Shown: positions 34,686 to 41,413 of the stretch, one piece after another | How the letters are laid out: each line of letters opens with the position of its first letter | How positions within the stretch are numbered: position 1 is the stretch's first letter | Virus record (IMG/VR): IMGVR_UViG_3300024346_000139 | Coordinates: 1-43,816 of that record | Direction: 5' to 3' (one strand) | Length of the DNA: 43,816 nucleotides | DNA from: a virus | Program-made: the position numbers and the translations under genes | The notes under the pieces: generated by a model | Seen by the model: only the letters and a program-made list of their open reading frames with translations | What the model was told of the DNA's origin: nothing | The model's database searches: none

Positions 34686-36773
34686 ATGGCACAATCATCA
34701 AAATACGCTAGGCTAGACCAAGATGTTCTACTAGAGTTCATTTATCACGATCAAAATGTTAGCACACTTGTTAACTATCAAATTGAGATCGATGATAACG
34801 GCTCTCATGTAAAAGCTCTTAATACGACTGCATCTGCTTCTGATTCTCGCCATTTGATTCATGAGCTAGGTGCTAATGTTGTAAACTTTGATGTTACAGA
34901 GGCATCTGACAGACTAGTCATTGAGAACTTTGCAAATAGAACCCTAACACTTCAAGCTGGAAAAACATATAAGTTTGATGTTAGCGCTCTAATTAATCCA
35001 CTTGACTTTACTATTAACGATTCTGGTTTCGTACCTTCAACAACTGTTGCTATTTATAATCCAACTGCAAATGGAACATTTGCATATTCTTCACCACTTC
35101 TTTTAGGTGGCATTATTACAGTTCAAAGTAATGCTAATCCGTTATATGCAACTGCTGATGAAGAAACTGGTAATGATATTAAGACTGGATCAGGTACTGT
35201 TGAAAGGTACCATGCAGTACTAGTCGATGACATCAACGGTTCTAGATATGCGCTTCTAGATTCAACAAATAACTTTATCGACAATAACCTTACTTGGACA
35301 GGTTCAACTTCATCTACTATTGATCAGGCTGATGCTGTAGATATTCCATCTAATACTATTACATACGATACAGTAAGACTTCACTTAAGATCTGGATACA
35401 ACTTTGCTGGTAGAGGTCTTCAAGGTTTCTTATTCCAGGTTGGTGTACCAAGAGTTAGTGGTGTTATTTCATATTATACTTCTATTGTATATTTGAATTC
35501 ATCATCATTTGAGATTCAAAACCCAACACCTTTTATTATCGGTGAAACTCTTTACTCTAAGTTTATTGAGATCAAGGTTCCTGCTCTTACTGATATGGAC
35601 CCTAACTTTGCTACATGGTTTTTTGGAACAGGTGTAGATGCAGTTGATCCACTAGGTAACTATGAGATCACATTTAAACATATCCAATCAGTAGAAGATC
35701 TTGGAGGCTTTGATTATATCAATACAGTTGATGAAGTTTCCTTAACTCTTGCTAAAGAAGATGAGTTCAACGATATTGCAGCAAATCTTATTCCTGCACC
35801 AGACGGCGACTACTTCCAACTATATGCAACTAGAAATGGATCTATCACTGCATTTGATTCTTATATTGCTAATAGAATTCAAAATCTTGGTGATGACATT
35901 ACAGTATTCCATGACATTACAGTATATGAACAAATCACAAGCTACTGGGATATTACATATAACATGAGCATTGTTCAAGTTGAAAACTTCGATGTTCCGA
36001 TTCCATTTAGACCAGTTATTCAGAATGCATCTAATGCTATTTCATACAACATTGACTATGTAATTAGAATCTACAATGAAAAGGATAATACTCAAATTGT
36101 AAAGAGAGCATCTTATACTTCGTTTGAAACTGGCAAGTATGGTAAGAAACTTGCAAGAATCAATCTGCCTTCTTCAAACAAGATCCTTAAGGTATACAAT
36201 ACTATGCCTAATATTCTTGAGAACAGACAGATTACTCAGAACCTTGCAACACTACCAAACAACCAGACAAGATTCGTACCTACATTCATTGAGCGTATGA
36301 ACATTGTTACAGGTTCTACTAGTGTTACAGTTTCACAAAACGAAGTTGTTGACAACTCTACTATCACATATTATTCTGATGGAAATAGCCAACTAACGCT
36401 TAGCCCATTTGATAACTATATTAAATTTAAAGTTGCTAAACAAGATGGTAACGATCTAATCTCTATTTCACTTGAAGGTGCAGATAAGGTTGTACTTGAT
36501 CTTGCCGGTGTTTCAATCGATAACAACATGAACTATGATGATGTTGATTTATCTGATGGTGAAATCATGTTCAAGATCTCACAGGAGAATGCACAAAAAG
36601 CAAAGAACGCTATTGCAAACTCTTCGGACAATGTTTATATGCTTTCAATCCAGAATGGTTCAGATAAGACTATGATCCACCATGGTAAATATACAGTACT
36701 AGGTGCTTCAGCAAACACAACTGTAAGTGCACCTATTCAGGCTACAAAACAAAACATCACTTCAGCGTTATGA
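34686..36773 (+). CDS. Tail structural/fibre protein (695 residues)
   Basis: Beta-rich throughout, Asn/Thr/Ser-rich, with DRLVIENFANRTLTLQAGKT early and a conserved-looking FRPVIQNASNAISYNIDYVI near residue 440. The C-terminal third has short helices and beta turns (SLEGADKVVLDLAGVSID). No catalytic motif, signal or repeats are evident. It lies between the spanin-like gene and a tube-fold gene; its last base pairs overlap the next start (ATGA). Probably a tail-surface protein or fibre; no family recognised. Confidence 0.7.
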   Translation: MAQSSKYARLDQDVLLEFIYHDQNVSTLVNYQIEIDDNGSHVKALNTTASASDSRHLIHELGANVVNFDVTEASDRLVIENFANRTLTLQAGKTYKFDVSALINPLDFTINDSGFVPSTTVAIYNPTANGTFAYSSPLLLGGIITVQSNANPLYATADEETGNDIKTGSGTVERYHAVLVDDINGSRYALLDSTNNFIDNNLTWTGSTSSTIDQADAVDIPSNTITYDTVRLHLRSGYNFAGRGLQGFLFQVGVPRVSGVISYYTSIVYLNSSSFEIQNPTPFIIGETLYSKFIEIKVPALTDMDPNFATWFFGTGVDAVDPLGNYEITFKHIQSVEDLGGFDYINTVDEVSLTLAKEDEFNDIAANLIPAPDGDYFQLYATRNGSITAFDSYIANRIQNLGDDITVFHDITVYEQITSYWDITYNMSIVQVENFDVPIPFRPVIQNASNAISYNIDYVIRIYNEKDNTQIVKRASYTSFETGKYGKKLARINLPSSNKILKVYNTMPNILENRQITQNLATLPNNQTRFVPTFIERMNIVTGSTSVTVSQNEVVDNSTITYYSDGNSQLTLSPFDNYIKFKVAKQDGNDLISISLEGADKVVLDLAGVSIDNNMNYDDVDLSDGEIMFKISQENAQKAKNAIANSSDNVYMLSIQNGSDKTMIHHGKYTVLGASANTTVSAPIQATKQNITSAL

Positions 36774-37321
36774 TGTTAAACTCTAGGAGCAATCTTTATA
36801 ACTTAAAGTTCCCAAGAACATTTATACCTAAAGAAGTTGCTGACAAATATAGACCGTATCTGAATAAGATGCCTGGCAATATTATTAGCGAGCCGATTGA
36901 TTACGTTAACTATTCAATCCAGGGTGTTACTGTTCCAGGTATTGCATTTGATCCAGTACAACAAGACCCTAACCCAGGTACTATTACTTACAAAAGGGGT
37001 TATGTTCCTGTTCAGAATCTAATCACACGTGAATTCTCTATCGAGATGCAACTACTTGATGGTTTTATTAATTATTGGATATTAACTGATACTCTTCTAT
37101 ATTACTATGACAGGAGTACTAAGGAAATGTATCTAGATGATATTAAGTTACAGATCCTAGATGCCGAAGGACTTCATGTTATGAGTGCTGTTTTTGAAAA
37201 GCCTATTATGAGAGGCATTAATGAGCTTTCACTAAATATGTCTTCGAATGTGGCAGAATTTACAACATTCTCGGTTGACTTCAGTTACAATAAGTTCAAC
37301 CTACTTAACGAATTAGACTGA
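36770..37321 (+). CDS. Tail-tube-fold protein (gp19/gp48/gp54 type)
   Basis: 183 residues. It begins at ATGATG, overlapping the previous TGA; the second ATG (36773) is an equally good start. The pattern is that of contractile-tail tube proteins: IDYVNYSIQGVTVPGIAFD, then REFSIEMQLLDGFINYWIL, DIKLQILDAEGL and, at the end, EFTTFSVDFSYNKFNLL. T4 gp19 has 163 residues and ends in a comparable strand. It may be the main tube protein or a tube-like initiator/terminator; no sheath gene adjoins it, so the latter is quite possible. Confidence 0.6.
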   Translation: MMLNSRSNLYNLKFPRTFIPKEVADKYRPYLNKMPGNIISEPIDYVNYSIQGVTVPGIAFDPVQQDPNPGTITYKRGYVPVQNLITREFSIEMQLLDGFINYWILTDTLLYYYDRSTKEMYLDDIKLQILDAEGLHVMSAVFEKPIMRGINELSLNMSSNVAEFTTFSVDFSYNKFNLLNELD

Positions 37322-37328
37322 TATATAA
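37320..37328 (+). promoter_or_regulatory. Late promoter-like motif (GATATATAA)
   Basis: GATATATAA overlaps the TGA stop of the tube-fold gene and ends 3 bases before ATG 37332. The 16 bases 37313-37328 are identical to 6132-6147. Too close to the ATG for a normal leader. Confidence 0.45.
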
Positions 37329-37331
37329 CGT

Positions 37332-37700
37332 ATGAAAACTTTTATCGAATACCTAGAATCAAATAAAATCACTGAGCAGGAGATGCACATTCTTAATGAA
37401 TCTCTAAACTCTGAGTGGACTCCTGAGCTTGAGGCTAAGGTTGATACTGCAATCGAGCAGTTCTTTGAGGAATTTAAAAATGAAGATGGTTCTTACGATT
37501 TCGATAGATTCAACGAAGAACTAACTAATGAGGGTCTTCTAGGTTCTATCCTAGGCGGTCTAACAGGTTTCGCACTAGGTAAGTCAGTTGGTAAGATTGT
37601 TGCCAAGGCACTAGGTGTTGAAAAAGGTATTTTCTATGATCTATTAACTTCAAGACTTGTAGGTGCTGCTCTAGGCGCTTCTCTTGGTAAGAATATCTAA
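37332..37700 (+). CDS. Leader-peptide protein with glycine-zipper C-terminus
   Basis: 122 residues. The start MKTFIEYLES closely resembles the T4 capsid-targeting leader MKTYQEFIAE. Possible prohead-protease sites of the T4 (I/L)xE kind follow: KITE (ends residue 15), ILNE (ends 23, followed by SLNSE) and ELTNE (ends 67). Residues 68-122 are a glycine-zipper region, GLLGSILGGLTGFALG, then GKIVAKALG and VGAALGASLG, which looks membrane-active. I infer a packaged protein that may release a membrane-inserting peptide. It is upstream of the RuvC-like gene by one base. No named family recognised. Confidence 0.7.
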   Translation: MKTFIEYLESNKITEQEMHILNESLNSEWTPELEAKVDTAIEQFFEEFKNEDGSYDFDRFNEELTNEGLLGSILGGLTGFALGKSVGKIVAKALGVEKGIFYDLLTSRLVGAALGASLGKNI

Positions 37701-37701
37701 G

Positions 37702-38325
37702 ATGAATATCGTAGCAATCGACTTTTCAATTAACTCTCCAGGTATTTGCATCTTAAAGGATGGAAATCCATATTTCATTGCATTCTTAAAACCAACCACA
37801 GGTACAAAGGCCCAACAGGCCCTACAGTCTCAAATGACAGAACTAGGTGATGTACATCTAGTATTCCAAGAAGAGCCTAACATTGATAGGCAAGAGATGA
37901 GCCGGGTTTTAAGACACCGATACATCGCGGAAGAAATTTGCAACCTCATAGAAGAACACACGGACACATCTCAGCCCTACAGAATCTTTTTTGAAGGTGC
38001 TTCCTACGGGACATCTAGATTTGGAACAAACTCCCTCCTTGACTTGGCTTCAGCCAGCTCGATCCTTAAAAGCTTTATGTTTGACCGATTTGAGATCGAA
38101 CAACTAGATGTTATTGCCCCTACATCCATTAAGAAGTTTGTTGGAAAAGGCAATATGAAGAAAGAAGGGATGTGGGAACACTTCTTAATAGATGACTCCT
38201 TTCAGTCCTCTCCCTTTTGGAAATTTTGCAAGACCATCGAGTCCTTTGAATTTAAGAAGTTACCTAAACCGGTTGATGACCTTGTAGATGCTTACTACCT
38301 TTTAAGGTTAGCCCAATCGATGTAA
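37702..38325 (+). CDS. RuvC-like Holliday-junction nuclease
   Basis: 207 residues from ATG 37702; a TTG at 37684 would overlap the previous gene and is rejected. The RNase H/RuvC fold signature is present: first strand IVAIDFSINSPG with Asp7, RIFFEGASYG with Glu98, and the final helix PVDDLVDAYYLL with Asp192/193/196, giving the four-acid metal site. IAPTSIKKFVGKGNMKKEGM (139-158) matches the lysine-rich substrate loop of RuvC. It likely resolves branched DNA during replication or packaging, taking the place of T4 endonuclease VII. Proximity to gp32, UvsY and UvsW supports recombination. Confidence 0.75.
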   Translation: MNIVAIDFSINSPGICILKDGNPYFIAFLKPTTGTKAQQALQSQMTELGDVHLVFQEEPNIDRQEMSRVLRHRYIAEEICNLIEEHTDTSQPYRIFFEGASYGTSRFGTNSLLDLASASSILKSFMFDRFEIEQLDVIAPTSIKKFVGKGNMKKEGMWEHFLIDDSFQSSPFWKFCKTIESFEFKKLPKPVDDLVDAYYLLRLAQSM

Positions 38326-38451
38326 TCTTACCCCTGGAACTGAAACCCAATTCTTGTATGCTCGTTTTGGGGCATTGTTTCATTTAGCCTAAAATATATT
38401 ATATTATTACAAGATTATGAAACAAACTAAATGTTTCGTGATATATAGTAT
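38326..38451 (+). promoter_or_regulatory. Noncoding region with GAAAC/GTTTC dyads
   Basis: This 126-base gap holds two dyads. TGAAACCC (38341-38348) can pair with the later GGGG...GTTTCA near 38370-38382. ATGAAACA (38417-38424), loop AACTAAA, TGTTTCGT (38432-38439) forms an 8 bp stem. GATATATAG (38440-38448) follows and ends 3 bases before ATG 38452. The AT run TAAAATATATTATATTATTA around 38390-38409 could be a promoter region. The dyads resemble that before gp32. Confidence 0.4.
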
Positions 38452-38634
38452 ATGAAAACAATTAGCTCTGGACAGTTTCTTAGACTGCATGCCACTTTGG
38501 AAGATATGGTCGCATGTGATCGCATTAATAAAGAGGAAGCCAATGCCTTCCTAGCTAAGACAGGTTATGTACAAATGGGAGAATCCAAGTGGCAATCCCC
38601 GGATGGTAGCACGACAGAGATTATTAAGAGTTAA
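38452..38634 (+). CDS. Small protein of unknown function before gp32
   Basis: 60 residues, starting MKTISSGQFLRLHATLEDMV with helices and a possible small beta hairpin (GYVQMGESKWQSPDG). Flanked by regulatory gaps on both sides, so it is a stand-alone unit rather than part of an operon. It starts like the leader-type proteins (MKT...) but lacks their aromatic-Glu pattern. No family recognised. Confidence 0.65.
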   Translation: MKTISSGQFLRLHATLEDMVACDRINKEEANAFLAKTGYVQMGESKWQSPDGSTTEIIKS

Positions 38635-38641
38635 AAGTTTT

Positions 38642-38671
38642 CTGAAACATTCTTCGGGATGTTTGTATAAT
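38642..38671 (+). promoter_or_regulatory. Putative sigma-70-like promoter of gp32
   Basis: CTGAAA (38642-38647), 18 bp, TATAAT (38666-38671), with TTTG directly before the -10. The same TGAAAC and TATAAT elements, 24 instead of 23 bases apart, precede dCMP deaminase at 3046. Confidence 0.5.
38645..38664 (+). other. TTCG-tetraloop hairpin upstream of gp32
   Basis: AAACATTC (38645-38652), loop TTCG (38653-38656), GGATGTTT (38657-38664): an 8 bp stem with one G-U pair and a very stable C(UUCG)G loop. It lies between the -35- and -10-like boxes, so only read-through RNA contains it; it may end the transcript of the 60-residue gene or act as a DNA dyad. Confidence 0.5.
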
Positions 38672-38676
38672 AGGAG

Positions 38677-38737
38677 TTAAAGCATCTTTGAAGTAAAGAG
38701 AGATTAACAGGTTTAAACAATTTAAAAGTAACTTAAA
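38677..38737 (+). promoter_or_regulatory. Putative gp32 autogenous translational operator
   Basis: The leader has TTAAA at 38677, TTTAAA at 38712 and 38721, and CTTAAA at 38732, in an otherwise unstructured A/T-rich stretch ending in AAGGATT before ATG 38743. The T4 gp32 leader has a run of UUAAA-type elements over which gp32 binds cooperatively to shut off its own translation. AAGGA here is the nearest thing to a Shine-Dalgarno in the window. Confidence 0.5.
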
Positions 38738-38742
38738 GGATT

Positions 38743-39681
38743 ATGGCAGATTTTGACATTTTCAACCTGAGTGTTGCAGACGTTGACACTCACGAAACGG
38801 CATCTTCAAACAAAGAAGATATCATCTACAAGCCTACCGCAGATGACGGTAAGGACGGTACCTATAAAGCATTGATTCGCTTTGTACCAAACCCAGAAAA
38901 CCCACGCAAATCATTGGTTCGCAAGTATGTCCACTGGATGACTGACCCTGCAGGCAATGGTCGCTTGGTAGACTCTCCCGCTTCAGTCGGCGAGAAGTGC
39001 CCAATTCAAGACGCATTCTTCCGTCTTCGCAAGTCAGACTCAGCAGTCGACCGCAAGATGTCAGAGAAGTTGAAGCGTCGTGAACAGTTCTACTCACTTA
39101 TCAAGATCATTAAGGACCCACAACGTCCAGACTTGGAAGGTCAATACATGGTATTCAAGTATGGCTACAAGATCAAAGAAAAGATCGATGAGGAGTTGAA
39201 GCCTTCATTCGGCGAATCTACTCAAGTATTTGACCTTTTCGAAGGTAAGAACTTTGAGTTGATCATCACACGCCAGGGTGAATACAATAACTACGATAAG
39301 TCTAAGTTCTCAGCTAGCAAGTCTGCTATCGTTATCGAAGGTGCTCCTGTTGAGCGCACTAAAGATGCGATGACTGTAATCAAGGCTGAACTTGATAACG
39401 CTCCAAAGCTTGAGCCTTACGAATACCGTCAGTGGGACGATCAGACCCGTGACTTCGTAAACTCAGTACTTGGACAATACATTTCAAATCCAGGTATGGC
39501 AGTAGGTGCTGTGACTTCACGCCCTGCAGCTTCTGAATCTAAGAGTACTGCAACTTCAAGCTCGACTATCAGTCCAGCTTCAACACAGGAAGCATTCGAC
39601 TTTAACGGTCCTTCTTCTACTGCGACTAAAGTTGATGCAGATGACGATCTAGAATCATTCTTGAATGACCTCGATCTCTAA
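38743..39681 (+). CDS. 32: Single-stranded DNA-binding protein gp32
   Basis: 312 residues; T4 gp32 has 301. It coats ssDNA in replication, recombination and repair. The OB-fold core is recognisable (YKALIRFVPNPENP at 41-54, REQFYSLIKIIKDPQRPDLE at 113-132, FKYGYKIKEKI, VFDLFEGKNFELIITRQGEY) and the C-terminus is the acidic protein-interaction tail ending DADDDLESFLNDLDL. T4's zinc site (H64, C77, C87, C90) is reduced to H64 and C86, so zinc binding is probably lost. All 15 Arg codons are CGC or CGT, unlike the AGA-rich tail genes. The primase gene starts inside its 3' end. Confidence 0.95.
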   Translation: MADFDIFNLSVADVDTHETASSNKEDIIYKPTADDGKDGTYKALIRFVPNPENPRKSLVRKYVHWMTDPAGNGRLVDSPASVGEKCPIQDAFFRLRKSDSAVDRKMSEKLKRREQFYSLIKIIKDPQRPDLEGQYMVFKYGYKIKEKIDEELKPSFGESTQVFDLFEGKNFELIITRQGEYNNYDKSKFSASKSAIVIEGAPVERTKDAMTVIKAELDNAPKLEPYEYRQWDDQTRDFVNSVLGQYISNPGMAVGAVTSRPAASESKSTATSSSTISPASTQEAFDFNGPSSTATKVDADDDLESFLNDLDL

Positions 39682-40744
39682 TCTTTCAGAGGATTTAAAG
39701 AACACAATTAGAGTTTTGGTGAAGCAGGTGGTTGTTGAAAACCACTCTGCTCCTCCAAAGCAAATGATAAAGGAGATGTCAGGTCGTTTGAACCTGGCAT
39801 GTCCCTATTGTGGGGATTCTACAACGGATCTTCTCAAGAAAAGAGGTAACATCTTCTGGGACACTCTCCAATATCATTGTTATAACTGCAACCACCACTC
39901 TGATCTAACTTCTTTCTTTAGGGACCACGGCAAGCGCTTTGGATCCGGTGACGATTCTATTCATGTAATCGAGTATATTAAAGACAAGAAGGTTAATGTT
40001 AAAGAGATTAGTACACTACAACATAGTGTATACAACACTGCAGTTGAGCTAGCCATTGAGGTTAGTGATTTCAAAAGACATTTCAAAGCAGATAATATAA
40101 GCGTTGGTGATTTTGCGTGGTTCTATCTAAGAGGTAGATTACTACACAATAGAGCCGATGAATTCTTGTATTCAGCCCAACGCAAGAAGCTTTGGATATT
40201 AAATAAAACACCTGACGGTAAAATCCTAAGTTGTCAGAGCAGACAAATGGGAAAGAACGCCAGGACAAAATACTTGACATACGATCTAGCCAAGCTTTAT
40301 GAAGAGATGGGACGTGAGTTTCCATTAGAAGGCGATGACTTGATTGCTGTCAACAAAATATCAACACTGTTTGGTATTATGCAAGTGGATATGATGAGAC
40401 CAGTTACGGTCTTTGAAGGTCCTCTTGACGCTAAGTTCATGTTTAACTCTATCGCCCTGGCTACTGCCGGTAGATCAACAACAGAGCTTGATGAAGTACC
40501 AACAATCAGGTATATGTTTGACAATGATGAAACCGGAAAGAAGAAGATGCTAGAGAAGCTCCGTAAAGGAAAGGCTGTCTTTATGTGGTCAAAGTTCTTG
40601 AAGGATACAAAGTTGAATATATACAATGACGATATAAAGGATCTAAACGATTTGATTAAAAAGTGTTTTGAGCTTAAGAGTGATGCACATAAGAAGATCG
40701 GTGAGTATTTTACTAGTTCACATTTAGATGCTTTATACCTATGA
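39665..40744 (+). CDS. 61: DNA primase, gp61-like
   Basis: 359 residues; T4 gp61 has 342. It makes RNA primers for lagging-strand synthesis with the gp41 helicase. The N-terminal zinc ribbon is C46-x2-C49 (LACPYCGDS) and C72-x2-C75 (HCYNCNHHS). The Toprim-type part has VFEGPLDAKF (Glu251, Asp255) and YMFDNDE (Asp286, Asp288). The start ATG 39665 overlaps the gp32 end by 17 bases in another frame, so translation is probably coupled to gp32. Its stop overlaps the next start (ATGA). Confident on both motifs. Confidence 0.9.
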   Translation: MTSISNLSEDLKNTIRVLVKQVVVENHSAPPKQMIKEMSGRLNLACPYCGDSTTDLLKKRGNIFWDTLQYHCYNCNHHSDLTSFFRDHGKRFGSGDDSIHVIEYIKDKKVNVKEISTLQHSVYNTAVELAIEVSDFKRHFKADNISVGDFAWFYLRGRLLHNRADEFLYSAQRKKLWILNKTPDGKILSCQSRQMGKNARTKYLTYDLAKLYEEMGREFPLEGDDLIAVNKISTLFGIMQVDMMRPVTVFEGPLDAKFMFNSIALATAGRSTTELDEVPTIRYMFDNDETGKKKMLEKLRKGKAVFMWSKFLKDTKLNIYNDDIKDLNDLIKKCFELKSDAHKKIGEYFTSSHLDALYL

Positions 40745-40950
40745 TAGACTTTAGTTGGATGGATCAGGAGTTAGATCAGTTTCATGATGATCACGAAGGC
40801 CGTAGGAATCTAAAGATGTTGATAGATTTTCAACAATCAAAGATATCCTATACTGGACCTGTGTTTAATCCTGGAACTCCTAAGATGAAGAAGAAGTTGA
40901 CGGCACATAAATGGATTAAGCAGGGCAAGGATAAAGGATCTCTATTTTAA
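40741..40950 (+). CDS. Small basic protein between primase and UvsY
   Basis: 69 residues, starting in ATGA with the primase stop. An acidic, Asp/His-rich start (DQELDQFHDDHEG) changes to a basic end (KMKKKLTAHKWIKQGKDKG). Operon position among replication genes suggests an accessory of replication or transcription. I considered gp33 (late co-activator) but see no supporting motif. Confidence 0.6.
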   Translation: MIDFSWMDQELDQFHDDHEGRRNLKMLIDFQQSKISYTGPVFNPGTPKMKKKLTAHKWIKQGKDKGSLF

Positions 40951-40960
40951 ACGTAACCAA

Positions 40961-41386
40961 ATGTCAGAAAAGAATAAGATTGTTGAGATTGACCAGTACT
41001 TAGGCAACCAACGTCAAGAATGGACCGCTAAGATCAGGGAACTGGCAAAAGCGTTTAAAAATATTGATGACCTTAACGAGGCTATGGTGACTATTCCATC
41101 ATACCGCCAGATTATCATCGAACAAATTGCTCAGCTTAATATTAAGATAAAGCAACAAGAGCGTAAGATCTCAAAGGTCTACAAAGAATCCTTTATTAAA
41201 TATTACGAATACGACTACAAACTTACTGACAAGCAGAAGGAATCATTCCTTAAAGCAGATATGTCAGATGACAGCATGATCCTATCTTTGTTAGAAACAC
41301 AGATGGACTTTTACAAAGAATCGGTTAAGACTCTAGACAACATGAGCTGGGCCGTTCGCAACAAACTACAGCTAAATGGGCTGTAA
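40961..41386 (+). CDS. uvsY: UvsY-like recombination mediator
   Basis: 141 residues; T4 UvsY has 137. UvsY loads the UvsX recombinase onto gp32-coated ssDNA. All helical, with a layout parallel to T4 UvsY: Lys/Gln-rich central helix (LNIKIKQQERKISKVYKESF), a KYYEYDYKLTDKQ-type loop in place of YYSGRGDGDEFS, then KADMSDDSMILSLLETQMDF and a C-terminal helix with AVRNKLQL (compare LSADKD...LLDF and FAIKHI). It stands directly before uvsW, as in T4 where uvsY and uvsW are neighbours. Sequence likeness is modest, so context counts. Confidence 0.75.
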   Translation: MSEKNKIVEIDQYLGNQRQEWTAKIRELAKAFKNIDDLNEAMVTIPSYRQIIIEQIAQLNIKIKQQERKISKVYKESFIKYYEYDYKLTDKQKESFLKADMSDDSMILSLLETQMDFYKESVKTLDNMSWAVRNKLQLNGL

Positions 41387-41413
41387 TACAGCGAGAATAA
41401 AAATGCTCAACTA

